Below are positions 31,524-40,535 of a stretch of DNA of 53,400 bases, piece after piece. The notes under the pieces are model-generated. The model had not been told where the DNA came from. It did not search any database and saw nothing but the letters and a program-made list of their open reading frames with translations. This DNA comes from Chloroflexi bacterium GWB2_54_36. GTDB taxonomy: Bacteria > Chloroflexota > Anaerolineae > Anaerolineales > Anaerolineaceae. The position numbers were made by a program, and so were the translations under genes. The stretch's first letter is position 1. Every line of letters begins with the position of its first letter. The DNA lies in assembly GCA_001796355.1 (NCBI GenBank), contig MGMG01000103.1, forward strand, positions 1-53,400. Reading direction: 5' to 3'.

Positions 31524-32443
31524 CCGGGCAGGTGGTGGAGTTCATTCAGCCCGGCCCTGGCGCGGAGCGTTTGGACAAAGCGTTGGTTGCTCGCATGCCG
31601 GATTTTTCCCGCTCGCGTCTGCAAGCGCTGATCAAAGATGGCAGAGTTACGGTCGGTGAAATCGTCGTTGGAAAAGCCGGCCATCAGGTTGAAGCTGGCC
31701 AGCAAGTGCGCGTGGAAGTCCCGCCGTCCGTTCCAACCACCCTCCAGCCAGAGTCCATTCCGCTGGACGTTGTGTTTGAAAATGACGACCTGATGGTGAT
31801 CAATAAACCTGCCGGAATGGTGGTGCATCCTTCGGTTGGACATGCCAGCGGCACGCTGGTGCATGCAGCTCTGGCTCATGCTCCCGACCTGGAGGGTGTG
31901 GGCGGCGAGCAGCGCCCAGGGATTGTTCACCGGCTGGACAAAGATACCTCGGGTTTGATCTTGATTGCCAAAAATGACGCAACTCACCGCTGGCTACAAG
32001 ACCAATTCCGTCTGCGCAGCGTAAAGAAAATTTACCTGGCGCTGGTGGACGGGCTTCCTCCGACCCCGGAAGGCCGCATCGAGGCAGCTATTGCCCGCGA
32101 CCCGTCACACCGCAAGCGCATGGCAATCGTCTCCAATGACCGTGGGCGCGAATCGGTCACCGAGTATCAGACTCTGGAAACTTTTCCCGCGCATACCTTA
32201 CTAGAGGCTCATCCACTGACCGGACGGACGCATCAAATTCGCCTACACTTGGCATTTCTTGGTACGCCGATCGTCGGCGACCTGGTTTATGGGCATCGAA
32301 AGTCAACCTTACCCCTTGAGCGGCACTTCTTGCACGCGGCCCGTCTGACCATTCAACTGCCTGGAGAGAAGGCTGCGCGTACCTTTGAAGCCCCTTTACC
32401 CCCTGAATTGAGTCGAGTCCTCGAAGATCTGCGTCACCGCTAA
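31520..32443 (+). CDS. rluD: RluD-family 23S rRNA pseudouridine synthase
   Basis: Starts at ATG 31520, overlapping lspA by 4 bases. The 307 residues hold an S4 RNA-binding domain at 10-80 (RLDKALVARMPDFSRSRLQALIKDGRVTV) and the RluA/RluD catalytic domain with NKPAGMVVHPSVGH and the signature HRLDKDTSGLILIAK (catalytic Asp at ~140). TGRTHQIRLHLAFLGTPIVGD is also canonical. RluD modifies U1911/1915/1917 of helix 69 in 23S rRNA. RluA-family members differ in target, so the symbol is by family resemblance. Confidence 0.9.
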   Translation: MTGQVVEFIQPGPGAERLDKALVARMPDFSRSRLQALIKDGRVTVGEIVVGKAGHQVEAGQQVRVEVPPSVPTTLQPESIPLDVVFENDDLMVINKPAGMVVHPSVGHASGTLVHAALAHAPDLEGVGGEQRPGIVHRLDKDTSGLILIAKNDATHRWLQDQFRLRSVKKIYLALVDGLPPTPEGRIEAAIARDPSHRKRMAIVSNDRGRESVTEYQTLETFPAHTLLEAHPLTGRTHQIRLHLAFLGTPIVGDLVYGHRKSTLPLERHFLHAARLTIQLPGEKAARTFEAPLPPELSRVLEDLRHR

Positions 32444-32470
32444 TTTATTCCCTAAAAGAGGAAATTCTCC

Positions 32471-33529
32471 ATGGAATCCATTGTTGATCTGCGCTCCGAC
32501 ACCGTCAGCCACCCAACCCCGGCTATGCGCGAGGCTATGGCCCGTGCGGAAGTCGGCGACGATGTCCTGGGGGAAGACCCGACCGTCAACCGCCTGGAGG
32601 CGATGGCGGCTGAAAAAATGGGCAAACAGGCCGGGCTGTTCGTACCCTCCGGGACGATGGGTAATCTGGCAGCGGTGCTGGCGCACTGCCAACGTGGTGA
32701 AGAAGCCATCATGGGCAACCTGGGTCACACCTACCTGTTCGAGGCCGGTGGTATTTCAGCGTTGGGTGGCGTATTTGCCAATACACTGCCTAACCAACCC
32801 GACGGTACCCTCAACCTGGACGATGTGCGCAGCGCAATCCGTGGGCTGGATATTCACCAACCGGTCACCCGACTGCTCATCCTGGAAAACACGCATAACC
32901 GTTGCGGTGGGGTGGTCTTGACCGCCGCGTACATGCAGGTCGCGGGCGAATTGATGCATTTACAGGGGCTTAAATTGCATCTGGATGGGGCGCGGGTTTT
33001 TAATGCCGCGGCTGCGCTGGGTGTAAAGGCAGCCGACCTGGCAGCCCCTGCCGATTCGGTCACGTTTTGCCTGAGCAAGGGGTTGTGCGCGCCAGTTGGT
33101 TCCGTATTATGCGGCAGCGCTGAATTTATTACCAAGGCGCGACGTATCCGCAAACAATTAGGTGGCGGCATGCGGCAGGCAGGTATCCTGGCGGCGGCCG
33201 GCATTGTCGCCTTGGAACAGATGGTGGAGCGGTTGCCGCAAGACCACGCCCGCGCTAAACGGCTGGCAGATGGGTTGGCGGGTATTCCGGGAATTGAATT
33301 CCCGCTCGGCAAACCACAGTCCAATATGGTTTTTGTGCAGTTGAACCAGAGTTTGCCGTTGACTGCCAGCGAAGTTGCTGCCAGACTGGTCAGCCACGGC
33401 ATAAAAGTCGGCGTGACCGGTCCGCGCATGTTCCGGATGGTACTGCATTACTGGGTGGATGACAGCGGTATCGATCGTACGCTGAAGGCTTTCCAGGAAG
33501 TTCTCCAGGTTCAGGCTTCAGTATCCTGA
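32471..33529 (+). CDS. ltaE: Low-specificity L-threonine aldolase
   Basis: The 352-residue fold-type I PLP enzyme begins [20 protein letters not shown], with [15 protein letters not shown], the Schiff-base lysine in [15 protein letters not shown] (~198-212), [11 protein letters not shown] with the PLP-pyridine Asp, and [18 protein letters not shown]. It cleaves threonine or allo-threonine to glycine and acetaldehyde. An AAGAGGAA site lies upstream. It follows rluD by 27 bases and is probably co-transcribed with lspA-rluD. Its last 19 bases overlap the convergent GGDEF gene. Nothing unusual is seen in the active site. Confidence 0.95.
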   Translation: MESIVDLRSDTVSHPTPAMREAMARAEVGDDVLGEDPTVNRLEAMAAEKMGKQAGLFVPSGTMGNLAAVLAHCQRGEEAIMGNLGHTYLFEAGGISALGGVFANTLPNQPDGTLNLDDVRSAIRGLDIHQPVTRLLILENTHNRCGGVVLTAAYMQVAGELMHLQGLKLHLDGARVFNAAAALGVKAADLAAPADSVTFCLSKGLCAPVGSVLCGSAEFITKARRIRKQLGGGMRQAGILAAAGIVALEQMVERLPQDHARAKRLADGLAGIPGIEFPLGKPQSNMVFVQLNQSLPLTASEVAARLVSHGIKVGVTGPRMFRMVLHYWVDDSGIDRTLKAFQEVLQVQASVS

Positions 33530-35133
33530 GTTTCAGGCTGTGGTTGATTTTCTTCCAATGCGGGCAGCGTGGGCTCGATGCCATTTCCCCCGTGGTCTTT
33601 GGCAATATACAACCGCTGGTCTGCCAGATCGACCAGTTGGATAAAATCCATCGTCTCGTCCACCAGCAATGCGATCCCCTGACTGACGGTCGGCGCCGGA
33701 ATCAATTGACCCACGCGGTCTTTAATCGCCAGATTTTCCACTGTCGTGCGAATCCGTTCAGCTACATGAAAGGCCTGCGGACCGTTGGCATTGGGCAGCG
33801 AGATCACGAATTCTTCGCCGCCCCACCTGCCAACCAGGTCGGCCTTTTTGACATGTCGCCGGATAACCTGGCACAGATTGGTTAGGACTTCGTCGCCGGT
33901 CAGGTGGCCAAATTGGTCATTGTACAGTTTGAAATGATCGATATCCAGCATGATCAACGCCAGGGGTTTTTTCGAACCGACAGCTTCGCGGGCTTGCCGC
34001 TCTAAACGCGTCAGGAAGGCATTGTGGTTGAGCACGCCGGTAAGACTGTCCTGCTGGGAACGGGTTTCAACTTCCGCATGGTGTCCAGCATTATCAAGCG
34101 CCAGGGCTGCCTGCTGGGCGATATTTTCCAGTAATTCCAGATCGCCTTCATCGAACACATTTTTCTGATACGAAGCCACGCCGATGATCCCGGCAATATG
34201 TCCGTTCATCTTTAGCGGCGTTCCCACCCACGAACTGCTGGTTCGCTGCCGGCCAACAATGATGAAGGGGAGGTTGCGTTTCTTACGTTCGGCAACCAGG
34301 TCACGGATCAATAGCGAGCGCTGGGTTTCCACCACCCTCCCTGCCAGAGTGCCTTTAATTTCGATATCCGTGGCTGGAAAGAACTCACCATCGTCGAAAA
34401 ACAATTCCATATGAAGGGATTCGCCTTGCAGCATACCGACATAATACGTGTCCGCGGCGAAGGCATTCTGAATAGCGCTGCTTACCAGGGATACCACCTG
34501 GTGCATTTCGAGCGAACTGGCCAGGCTGCGGGCTACTCGATTCAGGGTCTGCAAACGCGTCATTTCAACCAGCAATGTATTGCGCAGCCCAAGAATGGTT
34601 TCGGTAATCACGATAGCAAAAGCCGGAATGAGGACTGCTTCCAGGATGAACATCTCCGTCTGGCCTGCAAAAGCATATAAAAAGATCAAAACATTGGCGA
34701 TTATCACCATCAGCGCAAATAAATAAGTTGGCCAACGTCCGGAAAGAAGAGCAAGGATAACGACGATGGTGATGGACAACGGCAGGGGTATGCCGGGCAT
34801 CAATTCTGGTTGATAAAGATCGATGACGCCAACGCCCAGTCCACTTACAATTGCAAGTGACCAGCCAAAAAAGGGCTGCTTGCGCAGAAGGGGGATTCCC
34901 CAGATGGAAATAAAAATCATATATAGCAAACCGGCAGCGCCAAAAATCAGGCTGATTCTACCCGCCTGGGTGGATGGATTGACCCGAAAACTATTGATGA
35001 TCAAAGAAAGAAATACCAACCCGCCTATCGTAACAGCCGGGAGGACTAACTTAAGCTGTTTGGCAGTGGTTAGATTCGGAGGTTGCAGGGAGTGCCGGTT
35101 CATGTACATAGACCTTGAAGAAATATCTTCCAT
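33511..35133 (-). CDS. Membrane-bound GAF-GGDEF diguanylate cyclase
   Basis: The 540-residue protein has five or six membrane segments at ~28-180, a GAF domain at ~200-350 (VSLVSSAIQNAFAADTYYVG; LLENIAQQAALALDNAGHHAEV) and a GGDEF domain at ~360-520. The active site is intact: MLDIDHFKLYNDQFGHLTGD and GRWGGEEFV. The inhibitory RxxD site before GGEEF reads KKAD, so product inhibition may be absent. It should make c-di-GMP in response to a signal sensed by the GAF or membrane part. A start at 35133 is used; an internal ATG nine codons later is possible. It is a single gene, convergent with ltaE. Confidence 0.93.
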   Translation of the reverse strand: MEDISSRSMYMNRHSLQPPNLTTAKQLKLVLPAVTIGGLVFLSLIINSFRVNPSTQAGRISLIFGAAGLLYMIFISIWGIPLLRKQPFFGWSLAIVSGLGVGVIDLYQPELMPGIPLPLSITIVVILALLSGRWPTYLFALMVIIANVLIFLYAFAGQTEMFILEAVLIPAFAIVITETILGLRNTLLVEMTRLQTLNRVARSLASSLEMHQVVSLVSSAIQNAFAADTYYVGMLQGESLHMELFFDDGEFFPATDIEIKGTLAGRVVETQRSLLIRDLVAERKKRNLPFIIVGRQRTSSSWVGTPLKMNGHIAGIIGVASYQKNVFDEGDLELLENIAQQAALALDNAGHHAEVETRSQQDSLTGVLNHNAFLTRLERQAREAVGSKKPLALIMLDIDHFKLYNDQFGHLTGDEVLTNLCQVIRRHVKKADLVGRWGGEEFVISLPNANGPQAFHVAERIRTTVENLAIKDRVGQLIPAPTVSQGIALLVDETMDFIQLVDLADQRLYIAKDHGGNGIEPTLPALEENQPQPETQDTEA

Positions 35134-35382
35134 ATGTGTGCAGGAAATACAGAGCGAAGCTGCTGTAGGCTGCTGATAGGATTATATTAAAAGAATATTA
35201 ATCAATCTGAACTGGGATTCAGTGAAGGTGGATAAACTGTACGTCTAAAATTTTTATCCCCTGATTTATTATACTAACAAGTTGTAAAATCCGTCGCATA
35301 AATATCTTTGCATTTTCTAAAAAAATGCAACTGACTGTAAATTTCACCGGGGACCCGTGACAAATTTCCGCGCCGGGTATTC

Positions 35383-35391
35383 TGTTATAAT
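35383..35391 (+). promoter_or_regulatory. Extended -10 promoter of purine nucleoside phosphorylase
   Basis: TGTTATAAT: a TG dinucleotide one base before a perfect TATAAT (35386-35391), with no good -35 at the usual spacing. The rest of the 340-base divergent region (35134-35472) is AT-rich. It contains a small hairpin TTGCATTTT/AAAATGCAA near 35310-35331 and no gene. Confidence 0.65.
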
Positions 35392-35472
35392 TCACTCGGA
35401 CGGTTGGATTGCCAGCCATTCAAGCTGGAAAATTTTCCCAGAAATACAAAACAATGATTTTTGGAGGAACGT

Positions 35473-36309
35473 ATGAGCGAGTGGATCACCCTCGAGCAGA
35501 TCGACCACACCTGCGATGTCATTGCAAGCAAAATCCATACCAAGCCTAGAATTGGCCTGATTCTTGGCTCTGGGCTGGGCGATTTAGCCGATCTGGTCGA
35601 GAATGCAGACGTGATCCCGTACAACGAGCTGCCCAATTGGCCGCTGCCGACTATTCAGGGGCATAAGGGTCGTCTGGTCGTCGGCGGCCTCGACAACCAA
35701 TCTGTACTGGTGATGCAAGGCCGTACGCACTATTACGAAGGCCCCACCATGGGTCAGGTGACTTTTCCCATCCGGGTAATGCAGCGCCTTGGGATTGAAA
35801 TTCTTATTGTTACCAACGCCGCCGGCGCCATCCACCCGGAATATGTCCCCGGCGATGTGATGCTGCTTACGGACCACATCAACCTGGTCGGGATGACCGG
35901 TCTCAACCCTCTGCGCGGTCCCAACCTGGATGTGTTCGGTGAGCGCTTCCCGGACATGAGCCAGCCTTATGATCGTGAACTGCAGCAAAAATGCCGCGAT
36001 GTCGCGAAATCAGCCGACATGACGCTGCGCGAGGGCGTATACGCCTGGTTGTCGGGGCCATCTTTCGAATCACCGGCTGACTTGCGCTTCCTGCGAGCTG
36101 GCGGTGCGGACGCGGTGGGTATGTCCACTGTTCCGGAGGTGATCGTTGCCCGGCATGGAAAGACCCGTGTACTCGGGCTTTCTGGCATCAGTAACAAGGC
36201 TAATTTGGACGGCAGCACCGTAACCACCCATGCTGAAGTGTTGGAAGCTGGAAAAATACTGGTGCCAAAATTGACTACTCTTATTCGCGGTGTCCTGCGA
36301 TCCCTGTAA
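35473..36309 (+). CDS. punA: Purine nucleoside phosphorylase (trimeric class)
   Basis: The start is ATG 35473 after GGAGG. The 278-residue protein has the trimeric PNP signature: GLILGSGLGDLADLV (phosphate loop, ~29-43), LPNWPLPTIQGHKGRL (His ~67), MQGRTHYYEG, LIVTNAAGAIHPEYVPGDVMLLTDHIN, SGPSFESPADLRFLRAGGADAVGMSTVPE and GISNKAN (Asn for purine binding). It phosphorolyses guanosine/inosine-type nucleosides. The family splits into PNP and MTAP; the Asn at the base site and length fit PNP, while MTAP is encoded separately at 48620-49495. It has its own promoter. Confidence 0.95.
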   Translation: MSEWITLEQIDHTCDVIASKIHTKPRIGLILGSGLGDLADLVENADVIPYNELPNWPLPTIQGHKGRLVVGGLDNQSVLVMQGRTHYYEGPTMGQVTFPIRVMQRLGIEILIVTNAAGAIHPEYVPGDVMLLTDHINLVGMTGLNPLRGPNLDVFGERFPDMSQPYDRELQQKCRDVAKSADMTLREGVYAWLSGPSFESPADLRFLRAGGADAVGMSTVPEVIVARHGKTRVLGLSGISNKANLDGSTVTTHAEVLEAGKILVPKLTTLIRGVLRSL

Positions 36310-36341
36310 AGAATTATTCAATTTGAGTTTGATGATGGATC

Positions 36342-37043
36342 ATGGAAGAAGTCCTGCGCTTCCTTAAAACCTACGAGTATGTCATTTACATTGGAATAGG
36401 GCTGGTGGCGCTTTGGACATTGCACAAAATGGCGATCGCCTGGCGGGAACTACGCAGTTCGCAATTTGGTTTGGAGCGTGAAAATGCCCAGCGCCGATTC
36501 AGCAGCGGTCTGACCGGATTTGCTTTTCTGGTACTGTTTGCGATTACTGAATTTATAATGGTATCCATCGTGTACCCTGATTTTCCAAACACGCAAATGC
36601 TGCCTACTTCAACTTTGCAGATTCTGGCAAGCCCCACCATAACGCTTCAACCGGTCTCCGTGGAAACAACCCCGACAATCGATGATCTCGCACCGACGGT
36701 AGATATCACGGATGAAGATGGGTGCGTGCCAGGCCAGGTTGAATGGACTTTTCCGGCAGCCGGCGAGACGTTACAAGGAGAAGTGATTCTGCGCGGGACG
36801 GTCAGTGTGCCGAACCTCGGGTTTTACCAGTTTGAATATGCTCAACCTGGCTCCACTACCTGGACGACTATTGCAGCGGGCGAATCGCCCATCATCGATC
36901 AGCCAATGGGCGGCGAGGGCAGCGGACGCTGGGACACCACCCTACTTACCCCGGGAGACTACCTGTTGCGGCTGGTCGTGCGAGATAATGCCAACAACGT
37001 CTTCCCGGCCTGTATCGTCAACACACGCATCATTGCACCCTGA
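36342..37043 (+). CDS. Two-TM protein with extracytoplasmic Ig-like domain
   Basis: The 233-residue protein is not recognised as a named family. The first membrane segment lies at ~12-32 (YVIYIGIGLVALWTLHKMAI), a basic loop follows (WRELRSSQFGLERENAQRRF), and a second segment at ~55-77 (GFAFLVLFAITEFIMVSIVY). After it comes a Thr/Pro/Ser-rich stretch (~85-120) typical of exposed linkers, then a beta-rich module: CVPGQVEWTFPAAGETLQGEVILRGTVSVPNLGFYQFEYAQPG ... LLTPGDYLLRLVVRDNANNVFPAC. This resembles Big/Ig-like folds with a Cys at each end, possibly a disulfide. It starts 32 bases after punA; any functional link is unknown. Confidence 0.8.
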   Translation: MEEVLRFLKTYEYVIYIGIGLVALWTLHKMAIAWRELRSSQFGLERENAQRRFSSGLTGFAFLVLFAITEFIMVSIVYPDFPNTQMLPTSTLQILASPTITLQPVSVETTPTIDDLAPTVDITDEDGCVPGQVEWTFPAAGETLQGEVILRGTVSVPNLGFYQFEYAQPGSTTWTTIAAGESPIIDQPMGGEGSGRWDTTLLTPGDYLLRLVVRDNANNVFPACIVNTRIIAP

Positions 37044-37052
37044 GGAAACTCC

Positions 37053-37592
37053 ATGCCTGAAATCGAAATCCGCCCTGCATTGACCACCGATCTATCTGTT
37101 CTGGCTGGCATCGAACATTCCAGTAAAACGGATTACGTTTGGCAGATGGACCGCTCCTTCGATACCGGGCAAATGACCATCAGCTTTCGTGAGATTCGCC
37201 TGCCGCGTTCCATCCGCATCGAGTACCCGCATACCCATGACCAGATCGTTGAAACGTGGAAAAAGGCCGCTGTCATCCTAATGGCTGTCCTGGGGAATCA
37301 ACCGGTCGGGTATGCCAGCATCCAGGATCAGCAGACGCCAGGTACTGCCTGGATAACCGACCTGGCGGTAGCGGAGCACAACCGTCGTGAAGGAATCGCC
37401 AGTGCGCTGCTGCTTTCGACCCAGAATTGGGCCAACCAACGCCGGTTCCGCCGCATCGTTCTGGAAATGTCCTCTAAAAATGTGGCTGCAGTGCGCATGG
37501 CTTTCAAGCTGGGCTACGAGTTCTGCGGTTACAACGACCAGTATTATGCCAATCAAGACATTGCGTTGTTTTTCTCGCGCCTGATGCGCTGA
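37053..37592 (+). CDS. GNAT-family N-acetyltransferase
   Basis: The 179-residue protein has the GNAT core at ~85-160: VGYASIQDQQTPGTAWITDLAV (beta4), EHNRREGIASALLLSTQNWA with the acetyl-CoA loop (R-R-E-G-I-A) and FRRIVLEMSSKNVAAVRMAFKLGYEFCGYND (motif B). The N-terminal ~80 residues are an extension with no recognised domain. The substrate cannot be predicted. It begins 9 bases after the Ig-like membrane protein and ends directly on a 20-base palindrome. Confidence 0.88.
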   Translation: MPEIEIRPALTTDLSVLAGIEHSSKTDYVWQMDRSFDTGQMTISFREIRLPRSIRIEYPHTHDQIVETWKKAAVILMAVLGNQPVGYASIQDQQTPGTAWITDLAVAEHNRREGIASALLLSTQNWANQRRFRRIVLEMSSKNVAAVRMAFKLGYEFCGYNDQYYANQDIALFFSRLMR

Positions 37593-37612
37593 AAGGACCT
37601 CATGAGGTCCTT
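37593..37612 (+). terminator. 20-base palindrome after the acetyltransferase
   Basis: AAGGACCTCA and its exact reverse complement begin at the base after the stop codon. The tail GTTGTAG is only weakly T-rich, so it is a possible but imperfect terminator. Confidence 0.5.
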
Positions 37613-37632
37613 GTTGTAGAAAGCCAGACCCC

Positions 37633-39516
37633 TTGACCGTACTGATACCGATAAACCAAATATTGATGGCAGGCATTGCCATCACCGCCTTCTCCCTACT
37701 GTTATATTCGTTAACCTTCAATCTACGGGTGAGAGTCGCTCGTTCATTTTCGATCATATTGGCTTGTCTGGTAATCGTTTATGCCGCTGAAGCGCTCGCC
37801 AGTGTGGCGGAGTCACCGGCGCGCCTGGAATTCTGGTTGGAAGTGCAGTGGATTGGCATCGTTTTCCTGCCATCCTCCTATTTGCATTTTTCGGATGGGG
37901 TTCTGGCAACCACCGGAAAACCAAGTAGAGGTAAACGCCGCTGGGCGATCCGCTTTTTCTACCTTATTTCGCTGTTTTTCCTGGTCGTGCTGGCGCTGGG
38001 GCGGCTGGTTGGCCCGTTGGAGCAGTCAGAGAATACGGCGCCGTTTTTAGAGCCGACCTGGCTGACGGATGCCTTCATCCTGTTTTACCTGGTGGCGATG
38101 GTAATGTCCTGGTACAACTTTATTCGGGCGTACCGGCGTTCCGCCACAGCTTCCGGCAAGCGGCGCATGGTCTATCTATTGATCGGCGCTATTGCCCCCA
38201 CTTTGGGTTCATTTCCTTTCTTGTTGTTCAGTTCGGGTTTCGCAGCCCGCCACTCGATTATTTTCTGGCTGGTGGCAGTCGTTTCTAATATATTCGTGGG
38301 CGGGCTGGTGATCATCATGTCCTATTCGGTGGCGTTTTTTGGGGTATCGCTGCCAGACCGGCGGGTTAAGAGCCGCCTTTTCAAATGGATTTTGCGCGGA
38401 CCGGTGGTCGCCAGCTTTACGCTGACCTTTGCCACGATCGTCCGGCGGGCGGGTGAACCGCTGGGTTTGGCGTACAACACCTTTGTGCCCATCGTCATGG
38501 TCGCTACGATACTGGTTGGCGAGTACCTGGTCACCTTGATTTTCCCTTACCTCGAACGCTGGCTGTTTTATGGCAATGACAAGGCCGAAATTGAGGTGTT
38601 AGTCGGCTTGGAAGACCGATTAATCACCCGTAACGATTTACGCCAATTTATCGAAATGATCCTTTCCGGCTTATGCGACCGACTGCAGGCGCCGGGCGCG
38701 TATGTTGCAGCGTTAAACCCGGATGGCCTCGAACTGGCGGTAAAGGTCGGTAAAACATTCTTTGATCGGGAAAAGGTTAATACGGACTTGTCCCGCTTTT
38801 TTCCGGACACCAGCGATTATTATCAGCTCTTCCAGTGGGACAGCGACATCCTGGTGCCTTTGTATGACCAAAATGAGGATGGCGATGTGAGTATGCTCGG
38901 GATTTTGGGCATATCGGAAGGCGCGATCGAAGCGCTGGACGAAGAGCAGTTGGACGCTTTGAACGCCTTTTCTGAGCGGATTGCGCTGGCGCTCAATGAC
39001 CGCCGTCTGCAGGAGCAGGTGTTCCAATCATTGGGCGAGCTGTCTACCAAGGCAGCTTTCATCCAACAACTGCGGGCGGCCGGCCGCTTTGACCAATCGA
39101 AGGTATTAGCGGCTGAAGTCCCGGAAGCCAACAGCGAATTTTCACAATGGGTCAAGGATGCCCTGACACATTACTGGGGCGGGCCCAAATTAACCGACAG
39201 CCCGTTGATGAACCTCCAGGTAGTCAAGGACAAGGCTGAAACCCATGAAGGAAACTCGTCTAATGCCCTGCGAGCCATCCTGCGGGAGGGCATAGAACGG
39301 GTAAAGCCAGAGGGCGAACGGCGTTTCACCGGCGAGTGGGTTTTGTATAATATTCTTGAGTTGAAATTTTTGGAAGGAAAGAAAGTTCGCGAGATTGCGA
39401 TGCGGTTGGCCATGTCCGAAGCTGACCTGTACCGCAAGCAGCGGGTAGCTATTGAAGCGGTTGCCAAAGAAATTAAGGAGATGGAAAACCAAAATGGCAG
39501 TCAAATCGAGTTGTAA
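37633..39516 (+). CDS. 7TM-GAF membrane sensor with C-terminal helix-turn-helix-like region, no kinase
   Basis: The 627-residue protein starts with TTG. Residues ~8-245 form seven membrane segments like the His-kinase N-terminal 7TM domain, with two further segments at ~255-312. A GAF-like domain covers ~335-460 (FIEMILSGLCDRLQAPGAYVAAL; LLGILGISEGAIEALDEEQLDALNAFSERIALALND). The remaining ~160 residues have no HisKA or HATPase motifs (no H-box, N-box or G-box). The end reads FTGEWVLYNILELKFLEGKKVREIAMRLAMSEADLYRKQRVAIEAVA, close to sigma-region-4-like HTH. It may be a one-component membrane transcription regulator. The S1 gene follows after 68 bases. Confidence 0.75.
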   Translation: MTVLIPINQILMAGIAITAFSLLLYSLTFNLRVRVARSFSIILACLVIVYAAEALASVAESPARLEFWLEVQWIGIVFLPSSYLHFSDGVLATTGKPSRGKRRWAIRFFYLISLFFLVVLALGRLVGPLEQSENTAPFLEPTWLTDAFILFYLVAMVMSWYNFIRAYRRSATASGKRRMVYLLIGAIAPTLGSFPFLLFSSGFAARHSIIFWLVAVVSNIFVGGLVIIMSYSVAFFGVSLPDRRVKSRLFKWILRGPVVASFTLTFATIVRRAGEPLGLAYNTFVPIVMVATILVGEYLVTLIFPYLERWLFYGNDKAEIEVLVGLEDRLITRNDLRQFIEMILSGLCDRLQAPGAYVAALNPDGLELAVKVGKTFFDREKVNTDLSRFFPDTSDYYQLFQWDSDILVPLYDQNEDGDVSMLGILGISEGAIEALDEEQLDALNAFSERIALALNDRRLQEQVFQSLGELSTKAAFIQQLRAAGRFDQSKVLAAEVPEANSEFSQWVKDALTHYWGGPKLTDSPLMNLQVVKDKAETHEGNSSNALRAILREGIERVKPEGERRFTGEWVLYNILELKFLEGKKVREIAMRLAMSEADLYRKQRVAIEAVAKEIKEMENQNGSQIEL

Positions 39517-39584
39517 TAAATTTCACGCTGCCTATACAATTGTCTGTAGGGCATTATTTGTAAGGCACTTGGGGAGGTGAATTA

Positions 39585-40535
39585 ATGTTGATCAAGCGAG
39601 AGGCTTCAATTCCGGAGGGGGAAATCCCCCAGCTCCCGGATGAAAGCTGGTGGGCTGCAGTTCTTTCAGATGAAGAATCTTACCAGACACCCCGCAAGGA
39701 GACTGGCAGCCGGGCAGCAGCGCAGCCAACGATTACAGCAGTTGACTGGTCATTTGTCCAACGAGTATACGAACAGGATGAGATTGTCTGTCTCAAGGTG
39801 CATGGGTTCAACCGGGGCGGATTGCTCGTGCAGGGATGCGGAATACAGGGATTTGTACCCGTGTCGCACCTGATTGACATGCCTAATATTGCGGGGGAAG
39901 AGGAGCGCAGAAGCGTTTTAGCTGCTTATGTTGAGCGGGACATTGAACTGAAAGTGATCGAGTGTGAAAAAGCTCAGGAACGAATTGTGCTTTCTGAGCG
40001 GGCTGCGCTCGCAGGCGAGGGTAAACGTCGGGTCATCTTTAATGCGCTGCAAGAAGGCGCAATCCTGACCGGTCAAGTTACCAACGTCACCGATTTTGGC
40101 GCATTCATTGACCTCGGCGGCGTCGAGGGTTTGATACATGTGTCCGAACTCTCCTGGGGGCGGGTGCATCATCCCAGTGACGTTCTTTCGGTGGGGGATG
40201 AAGTCAGGGTTATTGTGCTGCAGGTATGTGAGGAGAATTCACGCATTGCGCTCAGTCTGAAACGCATGACGCCCAACCCATGGGAGACATTGAACGTACG
40301 CTATAAACCCGGCGACATTGTCTCGGCCACAATCACATCCACCACTCGCTTTGGGGCGTTTGCGCGCCTGGAAGAGGGCGTGGAAGGCTTGATTCATCTT
40401 TCGTCGATTAAGTTGCCCACAGAATATTCGCAGTTTTCAGATTTTATCGAGATCGGACAGGATGTGGTCGTCAGGATCTTGCATATCGATACTGACCGGC
40501 GGCGTTTAGGACTTGGTTTGGTTCAAACCGAATGA
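39585..40535 (+). CDS. S1-domain RNA-binding protein (short RpsA-like)
   Basis: The 316-residue protein follows a strong GGGGAGGTG site. Three S1 OB-folds are visible: residues ~58-125 (IVCLKVHGFNRGGLLVQGCGIQGFVPVSHL, degenerate in its last strand), ~150-222 (GAILTGQVTNVTDFGAFIDLGGVEGLIHVSEL) and ~238-305 (GDIVSATITSTTRFGAFARLEEGVEGLIHLSSI). The N-terminal ~50 residues are acidic and Pro-rich. Proteins of this size in Gram-positive-type bacteria resemble the shorter ribosomal S1 homologs and YfgF/Tex-type factors. It binds single-stranded RNA, perhaps at the ribosome. The gene overlaps ftsK by 4 bases (ATGA), an unusual coupling. Confidence 0.88.
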   Translation: MLIKREASIPEGEIPQLPDESWWAAVLSDEESYQTPRKETGSRAAAQPTITAVDWSFVQRVYEQDEIVCLKVHGFNRGGLLVQGCGIQGFVPVSHLIDMPNIAGEEERRSVLAAYVERDIELKVIECEKAQERIVLSERAALAGEGKRRVIFNALQEGAILTGQVTNVTDFGAFIDLGGVEGLIHVSELSWGRVHHPSDVLSVGDEVRVIVLQVCEENSRIALSLKRMTPNPWETLNVRYKPGDIVSATITSTTRFGAFARLEEGVEGLIHLSSIKLPTEYSQFSDFIEIGQDVVVRILHIDTDRRRLGLGLVQTE

